From the NCBI RefSeq assembly GCF_050410775.1, contig NZ_CP191229.1: a stretch of 64,000 nucleotides of DNA; one strand, 5' to 3'. Made by a program: the position numbers and the translations under genes. Positions within the stretch are counted from its first letter, which is position 1. Each line of letters opens with the position of its first letter. Source of the DNA: Erwinia sp050410775. Lineage in GTDB: Bacteria > Pseudomonadota > Gammaproteobacteria > Enterobacterales > Enterobacteriaceae. The notes under the pieces were generated by a model, which saw only the letters and a list, made by a program, of their open reading frames with translations, was not told the DNA's origin and did no database searches. Of the stretch, positions 9,116-17,599 are shown piece after piece.

Positions 9116-9694
9116 TTAAACAGCTTGTTTGACAGGTTCATCCAGCAGTTGTGAAATGTTATCGGCAGATTCTACCGAAAGTTTACGTCTTTTTACTGCC
9201 CGCGAAGGGGGCTGGCACAGGCTGCAAACAAAGCTGCCAACAGGCTGGTGCGCATGGTTAATGAAGCTGCCGCCGCAGCATTTACAGTCGGACAGTTCGA
9301 GCATTCCGCTCTCAACAAACCGGACTAAGGTCCAGGCGCGCGTCAGCGCTAATAGTGGGCCTTCGTCCTGTTGCGGGCACTGCTCGAGGTAGAGCCGGTA
9401 GGCCTTAATCACAGCCTCCACGCCTTTGCTCAACCCGCTTTTGAGTAAAAACTGCCAGGCGTTGCAGAACATGGAAGAGTGAATATTCTGCTCCCAGGTC
9501 ATAAACCAGTCCGTAGAGAAAGGGAGCATTCCTTTTGGCGGCGGGCTGCCGCGCAGCTCTTTATATAACTTAATTAAACGACCGCGGCTTAGCTGCGTTT
9601 CGCTTTCTAACATTTGCAGACGCGCGCCCAAGGTGATTAATTCCATCGCCAGCTGAATATCACGCGCTTCTTGCACAATACTTTTATCACTCAT
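9116..9694 (-). CDS. flhC: Flagellar master regulator subunit FlhC
   Basis: With FlhD it forms the FlhD4C2 activator of class 2 flagellar promoters. It has 192 residues, as in E. coli. The N-terminal helical part (MSDKSIVQEARDIQLAMELI) is followed by the C-terminal zinc cluster, CKCC near 138 and CSLC near 157, whose four cysteines hold the metal needed for the complex. ATG 9694 overlaps the flhD stop by one base (TAATG), so the two are coupled. It is followed by a strong terminator. Confidence 0.98.
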   Translation of the reverse strand: MSDKSIVQEARDIQLAMELITLGARLQMLESETQLSRGRLIKLYKELRGSPPPKGMLPFSTDWFMTWEQNIHSSMFCNAWQFLLKSGLSKGVEAVIKAYRLYLEQCPQQDEGPLLALTRAWTLVRFVESGMLELSDCKCCGGSFINHAHQPVGSFVCSLCQPPSRAVKRRKLSVESADNISQLLDEPVKQAV

Positions 9695-10047
9695 TAACTC
9701 GCCCTCTTTTTCGGCAGCTCGTCTTCTTTCGCTGACGCATTGCGCAGTAAGCGGCTGGATAACAGAATGCCCGTGTGGATTTGCTGAAGATCGTCCACGC
9801 GAGACTCCTGAGTCAGGCGGTTAATAGTAGTGTGGTCGTTAAAACGGAACTGACAAATTAACTGGTTCGTTTCGGCGAGCTTGACCATTTCTGGCAGCGT
9901 CAGCTGAGCCAGTACATCGGCCATCGCTTCATCAATGCCCAGACGGAACATCGCCGAGGCTTTTTCCTGGTTAATAAGACGTTGTGCGAGCAGCAAATAT
10001 GACAAGTTGATATCGTAAATATGTTTGAGTAATTCTGTTGTACCCAT
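9694..10047 (-). CDS. flhD: Flagellar master regulator subunit FlhD
   Basis: DNA-binding partner of FlhC at the top of the flagellar hierarchy. It has 117 residues (E. coli 116) with start ATG 10047 (MGTTELLKHIYDINLSYLLL). The open frame extends upstream to 10134 but that extension has no family support. The Q/DxxRVDDLQQIHTGI C-terminal region is conserved. The large upstream region with a CRP site fits the heavily regulated flhDC promoter of enterobacteria. Confidence 0.97.
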   Translation of the reverse strand: MGTTELLKHIYDINLSYLLLAQRLINQEKASAMFRLGIDEAMADVLAQLTLPEMVKLAETNQLICQFRFNDHTTINRLTQESRVDDLQQIHTGILLSSRLLRNASAKEDELPKKRAS

Positions 10048-10929
10048 TTTTGTTCCGTCCTGACTGACACTACATAAACGTTTGCGGACAACGCCGCTAC
10101 CTTGGTTGCTGCTTGGTAAAGCTAAAGATGGCAAAAAAATCAGTGGCAGAAGCCAAACGTTTGCGAAGCTGTAAGCTGCCTTAAGGCGCCATACAGAAAG
10201 TAGTCATTAACCCATTTTGCCAGTTACTGCTCCTGAGTTTTTCATCTCTTCCCTGACCTCCCTCCTGTCGTTTTCTTCGTCTGTTTTAAGACTATTCCGA
10301 AAACAAGGCAACTCTATCCGCTCTGATTTAGACATACAACGTGAGCCACCCTTAATTTTAGATAAAGTGTGATCCAGATCACACTTTTTGGCGATTTTTG
10401 CTAAAATAATCCTTCAGGAATACTGTTGATTAGCACACTAAGTAACCAAAACAGGGCCAATTTGTTAAATTTTGCCTGGTAACCTGCTTTTACAAATGAA
10501 AATGATTCTTTTTAGGAGCTTTCCACGGCATAGAAACGTGCTCTGGATCTATGTTGGAATTTAATGCTGATTAATTTAAATTAATAAGAATAATCAACTG
10601 AATGAGGGCGCTTTGCACGCGCATTAAATAATCACCATAGGTGACAATTCAGTATGTAGATGAAGGCATAAATGTGACAGAGCGCAACATTTGATTGATG
10701 AGTGATAATGTTTTGTAAAGCCCGCCCGGCTTGTGTTTAAGGCATGAAAGGAGTTGTAACAGAGGGTACATTAAGGATATGAATGTTTGGAATGGTGTTT
10801 CAGGTTCGCTGGTATGGTATCGGCATCCGGCGCTAATTCTTTAGATAAAAGGCATATTTTCCGTTTTTTCTTTTTAACTGGTCCTCATTTAGCCGTTATC
10901 TCATCCTTCTGGCTCAGACAGGCGCATAA
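10048..10929. other. Long flhDC regulatory region
   Basis: About 880 bases without a gene between flhD and otsA. Composition is AT-rich from about 10340 to 10700. It contains a near-perfect CRP site (listed separately). A TAAGAAT half-site at 10585-10591 resembles the left half of an RcsAB box, and there is an AATGAAAATGATTC stretch near 10495-10510. The last two are too degenerate to call. The flhD transcript probably has a long leader, a known target of small RNAs and CsrA in E. coli, but no TSS can be fixed from sequence alone. Confidence 0.6.
10364..10387. promoter_or_regulatory. CRP (cAMP receptor protein) binding site upstream of flhDC
   Basis: TGTGATCCAGATCACA (10368-10383) matches the CRP core TGTGA-N6-TCACA perfectly. 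It sits in a 24-base near-palindrome (AAAGTGTGATCC/AGATCACACTTT, one mismatched pair). It lies about 320 bases before the flhD start codon. CRP activation of flhDC is established in E. coli; its role here is inferred. Confidence 0.85.
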
Positions 10930-10956
10930 AAAAAGGCGATCTGAGATCGCCTTTTT
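10930..10956 (-). terminator. Terminator after otsA
   Basis: GGCGATC-TGA-GATCGCC (10935-10951) is flanked by A-runs on the left and T-runs on the right, so it can act on both strands. It ends otsBA on the minus strand. Confidence 0.85.
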
Positions 10957-10972
10957 GCAGTAATGGCACGTC

Positions 10973-12403
10973 TTATGCTAGTCGCGGAAAGGTGGCCACT
11001 TTATTGGCCTCTCCTTGTTCTTTTGTCCGGGCCGGGATTGCCAGCAAATCTTTCAGATATGACTTACGCCAGTGGGTTATATCGTTTTGACGTAGCACCG
11101 CCATCATGTCGTTATAGCGGGAGATACGCTCATTCAGCGGCATGGTCGCTGCCTGGTTCAGCGCTGCGGCAACTTCATCACGATCGTATGGGTTGACGAT
11201 AAGCGCTGAAGTCAGCTCGTTCGCCGCGCCGGCAAAGCGTGACAGCACCAGCACGCCTGGGTCCTCAGGATCCTGCGCCGCTACGTACTCTTTCGCCACC
11301 AGATTCATCCCGTCACGCAGCGGCGTCACCAGGCCAATATCGGTCAGGCGGAAAATTTTCATCAGTAGCCGACGGTCAAAATGCTGATTAAGGTAGTAGA
11401 GGGGCGTCCAGCCCAGGGTACCGTATTTGCCATTGATACGGCCAGCTTCTGTTTCGAGCTGATGACGGATGTCCTGATAAGCCTGCACGTCGCCCCGGGA
11501 GGTAGGGGCAATCTGGGAGTAGCGGATATTTCCGCGATGCTCAGGATAGTTCTCAAGCAGCGCTTCATAAGCGAGGAAGCGTTCAGGTAGCCCTTTCGAA
11601 TAATCCAGGCGTTCACAGGCGATAATGTTTTTCGCATCGCCCAGCTCCCGCTTCATTGCCGCCATCTTCGGTGGAAGCGGCCCTTCAGCCATCTCTTTGA
11701 TGCTGTCTGGCTCAATGCCGATAGGATAGACTTCGGTCGCAAAATTATTGCCGAAGGCGCGGTGTTTTTTACCGTCACTCTGCACCTGGGTCAGCAGCGA
11801 CAGGCATTCCAGAAACGCCGTGCGGTCGCTCTCGGTCTGAAAGCCCAGCAGGTCGTATTCGCACAGCATCTCCAGTAACTCATTATGCGGCGGCAGTGCG
11901 TTAAAGATTTCCGGCGTAGGGAAAGGAATGTGCAGGAAGAAACCGATCCGGTTATTGACGCCCAGCTTGCGCAGCGCGGCGGCGAAAGGCAGCAGATGAT
12001 AGTCATGTATCCATAAGACATCATCAGGTTTGAGCAGCGGCAGCAGGCGTTCCGCCAGCATCGTGTTCACATCACAGTAGCCTTCCCACGCTTCCCGCTG
12101 GAAATTGACCAGATCGAGCCGGTAGTGAAACGCGGGCCAGATAACGGCATTAGAAAACTGCAAATAGTACAGGTCATAATCTTGTTGGTTGAGAGCAAAA
12201 GAGGCGTAGGTCACGTTATCCTGTTCAAACAGGTTCATCTCCTCACTCTCTTCACCCGTCTCATTGATATCGCCGTTCCAGCCGAACCACAACCCTCCGG
12301 TGGTTTTAAGCGCATCCATAATGCCCACGGTCAGCCCGCCTGCGCTGGTTTTGGAACCGTCAGGAACAGCGATGCGGTTAGATACGACTACTAAGCGACT
12401 CAT
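10973..12403 (-). CDS. otsA: Trehalose-6-phosphate synthase OtsA
   Basis: GT20 glycosyltransferase that makes trehalose 6-phosphate from UDP-glucose and glucose 6-phosphate, the first step of osmo- and stationary-phase trehalose synthesis. It has 476 residues (E. coli 474). The N-terminus MSRLVVVSNRIA and the glucose-6-phosphate loop GGLTVGIMDALKTTGGLWFGW are conserved. WIHDYHLLPFA, ERLDYSKGLPERFLAY and LRDGMNLVAKEYVAAQ are the acceptor- and UDP-binding motifs. It overlaps the 3' end of otsB by 26 bases, as expected for the otsBA operon, and a terminator follows. In E. coli otsBA is RpoS-controlled and also lies near flhDC. Confidence 0.98.
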   Translation of the reverse strand: MSRLVVVSNRIAVPDGSKTSAGGLTVGIMDALKTTGGLWFGWNGDINETGEESEEMNLFEQDNVTYASFALNQQDYDLYYLQFSNAVIWPAFHYRLDLVNFQREAWEGYCDVNTMLAERLLPLLKPDDVLWIHDYHLLPFAAALRKLGVNNRIGFFLHIPFPTPEIFNALPPHNELLEMLCEYDLLGFQTESDRTAFLECLSLLTQVQSDGKKHRAFGNNFATEVYPIGIEPDSIKEMAEGPLPPKMAAMKRELGDAKNIIACERLDYSKGLPERFLAYEALLENYPEHRGNIRYSQIAPTSRGDVQAYQDIRHQLETEAGRINGKYGTLGWTPLYYLNQHFDRRLLMKIFRLTDIGLVTPLRDGMNLVAKEYVAAQDPEDPGVLVLSRFAGAANELTSALIVNPYDRDEVAAALNQAATMPLNERISRYNDMMAVLRQNDITHWRKSYLKDLLAIPARTKEQGEANKVATFPRLA

Positions 12404-13187
12404 AACCTTGACTCCTTACCGACGTTTTATCGTCTTGATATAATTGTAATAAAGTTTGATTAAGCCAGTGATAAACCGCCTCAACGTCTGACAGACGATA
12501 GGCTGCCTGAGTCTGGCCTTCACCCACTTTGATCGAGATCCCATCCATGGCATTGACCGCATTAAAACCTGCTTCATCGGTCAAATCGTCACCAATAAAT
12601 ACCGGCGTTCGTCCGGCAAACGGCGCCTGCTGCATAAAATCCTTCAGCGCAGCGCCTTTATTCACACCTTGCGGTTTTAATTCCACCACGCATTTACCCG
12701 GCTGAAGCGCCAGCATCGGATAACGGTGGGTCATTGCTTCAGCAAGCTCAAGCACCGCTTGCTGATACTGTTCGGCCTGACGATAGTGAAGCGCAAAAGC
12801 CATTCCTTTGGTTTCCAGCTGCGTGCCTGGCATCCTGGCCACGGCCTCAGTGAGCAGCGCCGACAGCTCGCTGCTTACCGTTTCCGGCAGGGAGATCCGT
12901 TCAGTTTTGCCATGAATATCACGGCGCTCGGCACCGTGAACGCCGGCCAGCGGAAGCTGGAGCGGCGCAGCCAGCTGATCCAGCTCTACGAGGGGGCGAC
13001 CGGATACCAGCGCCAGCGCACCGTCGTTGACTTCAGCCAGTTTTTGCAGGTTTTCGATCACGCCTTTCGGGATAAATGCTTCATCCGGGCGAGGCTGGAT
13101 AGCAGCAAGCGTTCCATCGACATCAAGGAAGAACGCGTAGCGCTTTTCCCGGAGCAGCTGTGGACCAGCATCTTTCTGGATGTTCAC
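12378..13187 (-). CDS. otsB: Trehalose-6-phosphate phosphatase OtsB
   Basis: HAD-superfamily phosphatase that releases trehalose from trehalose 6-phosphate. It has 269 residues (E. coli 266). HAD motif I is DVDGTLA with the nucleophile in FFLDVDGT, motif II lies in LVSGRPL, and the metal-binding motif is GDDLTDEAGF. The cap shows GVHGAERRD and the KGAALKDFM lysine motif. Start ATG 13187 has GGAGG upstream. It is the promoter-proximal gene of otsBA. Confidence 0.98.
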   Translation of the reverse strand: MNIQKDAGPQLLREKRYAFFLDVDGTLAAIQPRPDEAFIPKGVIENLQKLAEVNDGALALVSGRPLVELDQLAAPLQLPLAGVHGAERRDIHGKTERISLPETVSSELSALLTEAVARMPGTQLETKGMAFALHYRQAEQYQQAVLELAEAMTHRYPMLALQPGKCVVELKPQGVNKGAALKDFMQQAPFAGRTPVFIGDDLTDEAGFNAVNAMDGISIKVGEGQTQAAYRLSDVEAVYHWLNQTLLQLYQDDKTSVRSQGYESLSSRI

Positions 13188-13607
13188 TGGGATCCTCCTG
13201 ATTGGGGGGTTGAGGAAAAAACAGAGTTGACGCTGGCGGTCTGCGCTGACCTGAAGATCGGTCGTGACAGAGAAAGGTGCAGAAAGGAGATCATATTACT
13301 TTTCATTATTTATACTGGAACATTGTCCTTTCAGTTGCGGTTTACTGCCTGAGAGCAGCTCTACCGTCGCGTCATTTCACACGCCAGAGCCTAACCTTTT
13401 CAGCGTTAAGTATAGACGCTGATCCGCACTCTGCCAGACGAAACGGCGGGCAGACACTGCCTGCGGGCTAACAGCCTGCCAAAATAACGCCAGAAAAGAG
13501 CCAGGATAAAGATGAAAAGTGGGGGAATGAGGCAGAGGTTTTGACACGGCAATCCGGAAGGGTGCATCAGGTAAACGCGGCAAAGCGGGTCCGCCTCCAT
13601 GGCCGCT
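13188..13607. other. Intergenic region upstream of otsB
   Basis: 420 bases between otsB and the HD-GYP gene, both on the minus strand. It should hold the otsBA promoter and the 3' end of the HD-GYP transcript. I see no clear terminator, RNA gene or coding frame with family support. Confidence 0.5.
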
Positions 13608-14789
13608 TCAGCAGGCGATGGGCTGCATCCAGAGGGCGTTGATGTCCAGGCCACCCCAACAGTTCGTTTCCTCCGGTCCGCTGATGCTGTCCCAGCAGAA
13701 ACGATCGGCCAAATCGACGATTTCAGGCCGGGTACGCTGGTTGCCCGCCAGCGACCAGAAGACGCAGACTTTCGGCGTCAGCAAAGAGTCTTCCCCTGGT
13801 TCAGCCACGACCGCGATACGGCCAGAGGCGAGCCTTACTACCGAGCCCGGTGGATAGATCCCCACGGCTTTGACAAAGGCGTAAAACACCTGACGATCAA
13901 AATGCCCTTCCCAGCTTGCCATCTGATGCATCGCGTAGGCGGGATTCCAGCCGTTTTTATAGGGACGATCGGAGGTAACGGCATCATAGACGTCGCAAAC
14001 CGCCGCCATTCGCGATAACAGCGAAATCGCCTGACCTCTCAGACCGTGAGGATAGCCTGACCCATCGATCTTTTCATGATGATGCAGCGCCACGTCAAGC
14101 AGGTCTTCGTCGCCACCGCTCTTACGCAACAGCGCCTCGCCCAATGCCGGATGCTGTTTCATTACGCGGAATTCGTCGTCGGTCAGTTTGCCTGGCTTAT
14201 TGAGAATTTCCAGCGCGATGCCTGCCTTACCCACGTCATGCAGCAGTCCCGCGGTGCCAGCCCTGCGGACCAGCTTCTCATCCAGGTTAAGCTGACGCGC
14301 CAGCGAAATCATCAGCGCGCAAACCGCCACGGAATGCAGATAGGTATAGTCATCATGCGTTTTTAGCCGCACTACGCTGAGCAGCGCAGCGGGATGACGG
14401 CTGATAGAGCCGCCGATTTCGTCCACCAGCGGCAGCGTGCTGATGGTATCAATAGTTTTGCCCAGCCGCGCATCGCTGAACATGTCCATCACCTGACCTT
14501 TTGCATTAAGGCAGATAGCCTGCGCCTGCGCTACCTCCTGGCAAAGGCTGACGGGGGCAGAGGCTATTGACAGCGCGGGTCGCGTTGCCGCTTCGACGCA
14601 TACAGGCGTGAGTCCTTTGTCCAGATCGATCCAGACTTCTTTAAGACCGCTGTCAGTAATGACCTGAATCTGCTCCTGACTGGTAAGCAGCATATCGTTA
14701 TGCACGCGCTCGTGTTTCAGCCAGAACACCTCCAGCTTGTGCACATACATGCCGGTGCGTAACTCTGCTACCGGAATCAGTTGTATCAT
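13608..14789 (-). CDS. HD-GYP domain cyclic-di-GMP phosphodiesterase
   Basis: Predicted cytoplasmic phosphodiesterase that hydrolyses c-di-GMP. It has 393 residues. An N-terminal DUF3391-type domain (MIQLIPVAELRTGMYVHKLE) precedes an HD-GYP domain with intact motifs: HD in LLHDVGKAGI, HxxxxG in HPALGEALL, HHEKIDGSGYPHGL carrying the GYP triad, and DVYDAVTSDRPYK. The start is ATG 14789 with AGGAGA seven bases upstream, not the longer frame to 14861. All metal and GYP residues appear present, so it is likely active. Together with the GGDEF-EAL protein at 56709 it gives the window two c-di-GMP enzymes. No operon partner. Confidence 0.93.
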   Translation of the reverse strand: MIQLIPVAELRTGMYVHKLEVFWLKHERVHNDMLLTSQEQIQVITDSGLKEVWIDLDKGLTPVCVEAATRPALSIASAPVSLCQEVAQAQAICLNAKGQVMDMFSDARLGKTIDTISTLPLVDEIGGSISRHPAALLSVVRLKTHDDYTYLHSVAVCALMISLARQLNLDEKLVRRAGTAGLLHDVGKAGIALEILNKPGKLTDDEFRVMKQHPALGEALLRKSGGDEDLLDVALHHHEKIDGSGYPHGLRGQAISLLSRMAAVCDVYDAVTSDRPYKNGWNPAYAMHQMASWEGHFDRQVFYAFVKAVGIYPPGSVVRLASGRIAVVAEPGEDSLLTPKVCVFWSLAGNQRTRPEIVDLADRFCWDSISGPEETNCWGGLDINALWMQPIAC

Positions 14790-14956
14790 CTTATCTCTCC
14801 TGCCTCTCCTGTCTGTTTCTCCAGTCACTACAGGTATCGGCTTTTTCTGGTAAACCTTCACTCCCGGGAACAGGGATCGGTCACTTTAGCCGCTTTTTTA
14901 CAAATCTCTGCGGGTAAAGAGTAAAGGCGCAGTAAGGGCGGGAGGATGAGCGCGAC

Positions 14957-15508
14957 TCAGTTCTGCTCTGAGATCAGCAGTGCCATGGTATCGGCTTCTA
15001 AAGCGCGGAAAACATGCTCTTCATCTGCCGGATAACAGATGTAGTCGCCAGCGCTGAGCTCAACTGGCGATCCGCTCAGGCCGACCAGTGCCTTTCCCTG
15101 AGTAATGATGATGTGCTCGACGGAACCGGGTGAATGGGGATTTGAAAGGCGTTCCGACCCAGGCTGCGTGGTAAGAAGATAAATATCGCGACGGGCGCCG
15201 GGCGGACAGGTCGCCAGCAGAATAGCCTGATAATCAGCCTGCTCCGCCGTCACCGAGGGTCCTTCTCCGCGGCGGATCACCTGCATCTTACTGATTTCCG
15301 GCTCCATCAGCCGGGCAAAAGGAATATTAAGCGCTACGCAAAGTGACCATAGTGTTTCCAGACTAGGATTACCGTTACCCGCTTCCAGCTGCGAAAGGGT
15401 GGATTTAGCGATTCCTGCGCGGCGGGCCACTTCACCCAGCGACATACCGGTGCGCTGACGTTCCCGGGTTAAAGATTGGGCAATAAGGGTGATTGGCGTC
15501 ACGGACAC
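14957..15508 (-). CDS. XRE-family transcriptional regulator with C-terminal cupin
   Basis: 183 residues. An N-terminal helix-turn-helix (GMSLGEVARRAGIAKSTLSQ, about 21-40) is followed by a small cupin sensor domain (about 95-180; LSNPHSPGSVEHIIITQG, YPADEEHVFRAL). This architecture is typical of local regulators of amino-acid export or catabolism. It is divergent from azlCD with 92 bases between, and that gap carries nested palindromes. It probably controls azlCD and itself. The ligand is unknown. Confidence 0.9.
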   Translation of the reverse strand: MSVTPITLIAQSLTRERQRTGMSLGEVARRAGIAKSTLSQLEAGNGNPSLETLWSLCVALNIPFARLMEPEISKMQVIRRGEGPSVTAEQADYQAILLATCPPGARRDIYLLTTQPGSERLSNPHSPGSVEHIIITQGKALVGLSGSPVELSAGDYICYPADEEHVFRALEADTMALLISEQN

Positions 15509-15517
15509 TCCAGCTTG

Positions 15518-15570
15518 TTATAATGAACGATCGTTCTGTTTGTAAAACGAACCGGTTTTGTTCATTATAA
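15518..15570. promoter_or_regulatory. Nested operator palindromes between the XRE-cupin gene and azlC
   Basis: An outer inverted repeat TTATAATGAAC (15518-15528) / GTTCATTATAA (15560-15570) encloses a 12-base palindrome GAACGATCGTTC (15525-15536) and AACCGGTT (15550-15557). The GAAC/GTTC unit recurs. This is a likely multi-site operator for the divergent XRE regulator, covering both promoters. Confidence 0.7.
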
Positions 15571-15600
15571 TGACTTTTCGTTCTTTATGAGAAGAAGGCG

Positions 15601-16269
15601 ATGTGGAAGAAATATGTGGCGCCGCTTGACGGGGGCGTAATCAAAGCGATCATCCTGGTCTGTCTGGCGGACGCCGTGGTAGGTCTCTCCTATGGCTCGC
15701 TGGCCGCCGCCGATGGCTTTCCGCTGTGGGTTCCGCTGGCGTTGTCTACGCTGGTGCTGGCCGGCGCCTCCGAATTTATGTTTATTGGTATCGTCGCTGG
15801 CGGCGGCAGCCCGTTGACGGCCGCTGCGGCCGGGCTGCTGGTCAATGCCCGCCATTTACCCTTTGGCATTGCGGTGAAAGATCTTGTCGGCAAACGGGCT
15901 GCCAGCCTCATCGGCTGTCACGTGATGAACGATGAAAGCGTGGTTTTCGGCCTCTCACAGCCCACGCCAGCAACCCGTATTGCCGCCTACTGGCTTTGCG
16001 GGCTAGGGATTGGTCTCAGCTGGCCGCTGAGCGTCATGCTGGGTGCATCGCTCGGTAAACTTATTCCTGATATCAGGGCGATTGGCCTCGACGCGGTTTT
16101 CCCGGCAATCCTGATGGCCCTCACGTTTCCGGCATTGAGGCTGCGCCGGACCCGGCTGCCTGCGCTGGCAGGTTCACTGCTGGCACTGATCGCGGCCCCC
16201 ATTGTCCCCGCCGGTTTACCGGTGTTGTTTGCCCTCTGCGGACTCCTGATCTGGAAGCATAAAAGATGA
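15601..16269 (+). CDS. azlC: AzlC family branched-chain amino acid exporter large subunit
   Basis: 222-residue integral membrane protein, the large subunit of the AzlCD (YgaZH-type) branched-chain amino acid exporter. The family signature is visible: an N-terminal helix, VGLSYGSLAAADGFPLWVP, SEFMFIGIVAGGGSPL, LLVNARHLPFGIAV, then HVMNDESVVFGLSQP, and further hydrophobic segments to the end. ATG 15601 has GAGAAGAAGG upstream. azlD follows with a 4-base ATGA overlap. The divergent XRE-cupin regulator supports local control. Substrate is inferred from the family. Confidence 0.92.
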   Translation: MWKKYVAPLDGGVIKAIILVCLADAVVGLSYGSLAAADGFPLWVPLALSTLVLAGASEFMFIGIVAGGGSPLTAAAAGLLVNARHLPFGIAVKDLVGKRAASLIGCHVMNDESVVFGLSQPTPATRIAAYWLCGLGIGLSWPLSVMLGASLGKLIPDIRAIGLDAVFPAILMALTFPALRLRRTRLPALAGSLLALIAAPIVPAGLPVLFALCGLLIWKHKR

Positions 16270-16589
16270 CGCACACTTTATCGATCGTAACGGGCATCGC
16301 TCTGCTGGCCGCGGGCACTTTTGCCATGCGGTTCGCGGGTTACCGCCTTGGCACTCGTCTGCCGCTCTCCACACGTACGCAGCTGCTGTTAACCGATGCC
16401 GCCACCCTGCTCCTGTTTTCCGTGGCGGCGACCGCAGCGCTATTTGAAAACCAGCACTTCGCTGGATTCGCCCGGCTGGGCGGCGTGCTTTTTGCGGCCC
16501 TGCTTGCCTGGCGAAAAGCGCCGCTTATCCTGGTGATCCTCAGCGCCTGCGCGGTGACGGCGCTGCTGCGGGCCGCTGGCGTGCAGTAA
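16266..16589 (+). CDS. azlD: AzlD family branched-chain amino acid exporter small subunit
   Basis: 107-residue small membrane protein with three to four hydrophobic segments (MTHTLSIVTGIALLAAGTFA, LLTDAATLLLFSVAATAALF, LIL­VILSACAVTALL). It is the partner of AzlC, and its ATG overlaps the azlC TGA. The RFAGYRLGTRLPL segment after helix 1 is typical of AzlD/YgaH. There is no terminator immediately after it. Confidence 0.88.
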   Translation: MTHTLSIVTGIALLAAGTFAMRFAGYRLGTRLPLSTRTQLLLTDAATLLLFSVAATAALFENQHFAGFARLGGVLFAALLAWRKAPLILVILSACAVTALLRAAGVQ

Positions 16590-16846
16590 AAAATAGCGCC
16601 AAAAAAAAGATGCTCAGATAATTATCTTGAGATAAAGCTTGCCAAACCGGTGCCGCCATGACTAAATAGCGTCATCGGTTTGGAAGACAGACCTTATGAA
16701 AGCAGTTTTAGTAAAGCAGTCCTCAGTTCAAGCGTTATCCAAAGATACCCCTTCTTCGTGAGTCTCCTCCTAAGTGCCCAATAAGTTACGATCTGCTGTA
16801 CAGGCCATCTCTGCCGCTTACGTGGCTCAAAATTAAGGAAGTATCT
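16590..16846 (+). promoter_or_regulatory. Leader region of the cold-shock gene
   Basis: Roughly 250 bases precede the csp start, and csp genes typically have long 5' leaders. It contains a short frame at 16696-16761 (21 codons, begins MKAVLVKQSSVQ) with GGAAGA ten bases upstream. I cannot show it is translated. No canonical cold box was recognised. Confidence 0.35.
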
Positions 16847-17059
16847 ATGTCTGGTAAAATGACTGGTTTAGTAAAATGGTTTGATGCGGGTAAAGGTTTT
16901 GGTTTTATCGCGCCTCAGGACGGCAGCAAAGATGTGTTCGTTCACTTCTCTGCTATTCAGGGTTCTGATTATAAAACCCTGGACGAAGGCCAGAGCGTTG
17001 AGTTTACCATTGAAAATGGTGCCAAAGGCCCTTCAGCTGCCAATGTTGTTGCCCTGTAA
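16847..17059 (+). CDS. CspA-family cold-shock protein
   Basis: 70-residue single cold-shock domain protein that binds single-stranded RNA/DNA and melts RNA structure. RNP1 is KGFGFI (about 19-24) and RNP2 is VFVHF (about 34-38). The surrounding GLVKWFDAGKGFGFI and GPSAANVVAL tail are typical of the enterobacterial Csp set. Which paralogue (A, C, E or other) cannot be decided. The start has AAGGAAG upstream, and an intrinsic terminator follows. Confidence 0.95.
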   Translation: MSGKMTGLVKWFDAGKGFGFIAPQDGSKDVFVHFSAIQGSDYKTLDEGQSVEFTIENGAKGPSAANVVAL

Positions 17060-17137
17060 GGGATAACATCTGTTACCCCGCTTACGACAGCGATGACGGC
17101 ATCAGCCTGAGCAGTTAAGTGAAGGTAATAAATAAAA

Positions 17138-17159
17138 ACCCGCCCAGGCGGGTTTTTTT
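17138..17159 (+). terminator. Terminator of the cold-shock gene
   Basis: ACCCGCC-CA-GGCGGGT (17138-17153) followed by T7 on the plus strand. A-residues on the left make it potentially bidirectional. Confidence 0.9.
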
Positions 17160-17352
17160 GTCGCTTTTGAAAACCCTTGCCCGCTGTCAGCCACGTCTTT
17201 CACGCTAAAATCCTCTCCTGCCCTGGTAAAAATTAAGGCATCAGGATTATTATGCACCCTGTATTTCAGGATCCCATTCGCTGCGTTTTAAAATATTCAC
17301 AGAGTTGTTTTAAGCTGGCTTCTCTGGTCAGGCAATATATGCGCTACACAAT
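17160..17352. other. Region between csp and the KGG-protein terminator
   Basis: Together with the flanking terminators this forms a 360-base non-coding stretch (17060-17419) between two convergent genes. Apart from those terminators I see nothing in it. Confidence 0.5.
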
Positions 17353-17356
17353 AAAA

Positions 17357-17387
17357 AGCCCGCCACTCTCGTTAAAAGTGGCGGGCT
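17357..17387 (-). terminator. Terminator of the first KGG-protein gene
   Basis: AGCCCGCCACT (17357-17367) / AGTGGCGGGCT (17377-17387) is an 11-bp stem. On the minus strand it is followed by a T run (17356-17353). Confidence 0.88.
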
Positions 17388-17419
17388 GTGAGCACGCTGG
17401 TTAAAGCTGCCTGTCCGCT

Positions 17420-17599
17420 TTAGCTACGACCGCTGGACTTTCCACCTTTCTTGCCCGCTTCTGAGGCTTTTTCAGGATCGTTTTTGAAATTACCGCCGCC
17501 GCTTCCGCTACCGCTGCTTTTGCCGCCTTTTTTACCGGCTTCTGATGCTTTTTCACGATCGTCGGCAAAGTTGCCGGAATTACCACGATGCTGAGTCAT
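17420..17599 (-). CDS. KGG-repeat stress protein (YciG/Con-10 type)
   Basis: 59-residue hydrophilic protein, too short for many gene callers. It starts MTQHRGNSGNFADDREKASE and carries two copies of the KGG/Con-10 repeat (EKASEAGKKGGK), separated by an SGSGSGGG linker. Such proteins (E. coli YciG, YmdF; Bacillus GsiB) are general-stress or desiccation-related, and YciG is linked to RpoS and swarming. ATG 17599 has AGGAAG upstream. It is a paralogue of the gene at 24955-25119, and the 5' leaders are also alike (CACGAA...AGGAAG). A terminator follows. No operon partner. Confidence 0.88.
   Translation of the reverse strand: MTQHRGNSGNFADDREKASEAGKKGGKSSGSGSGGGNFKNDPEKASEAGKKGGKSSGRS

Noticed and set aside
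10585..10598. RcsAB-box-like TAAGAATAATCAAC upstream of flhDC
   Set aside because: Only the left half fits the consensus; too degenerate to call.
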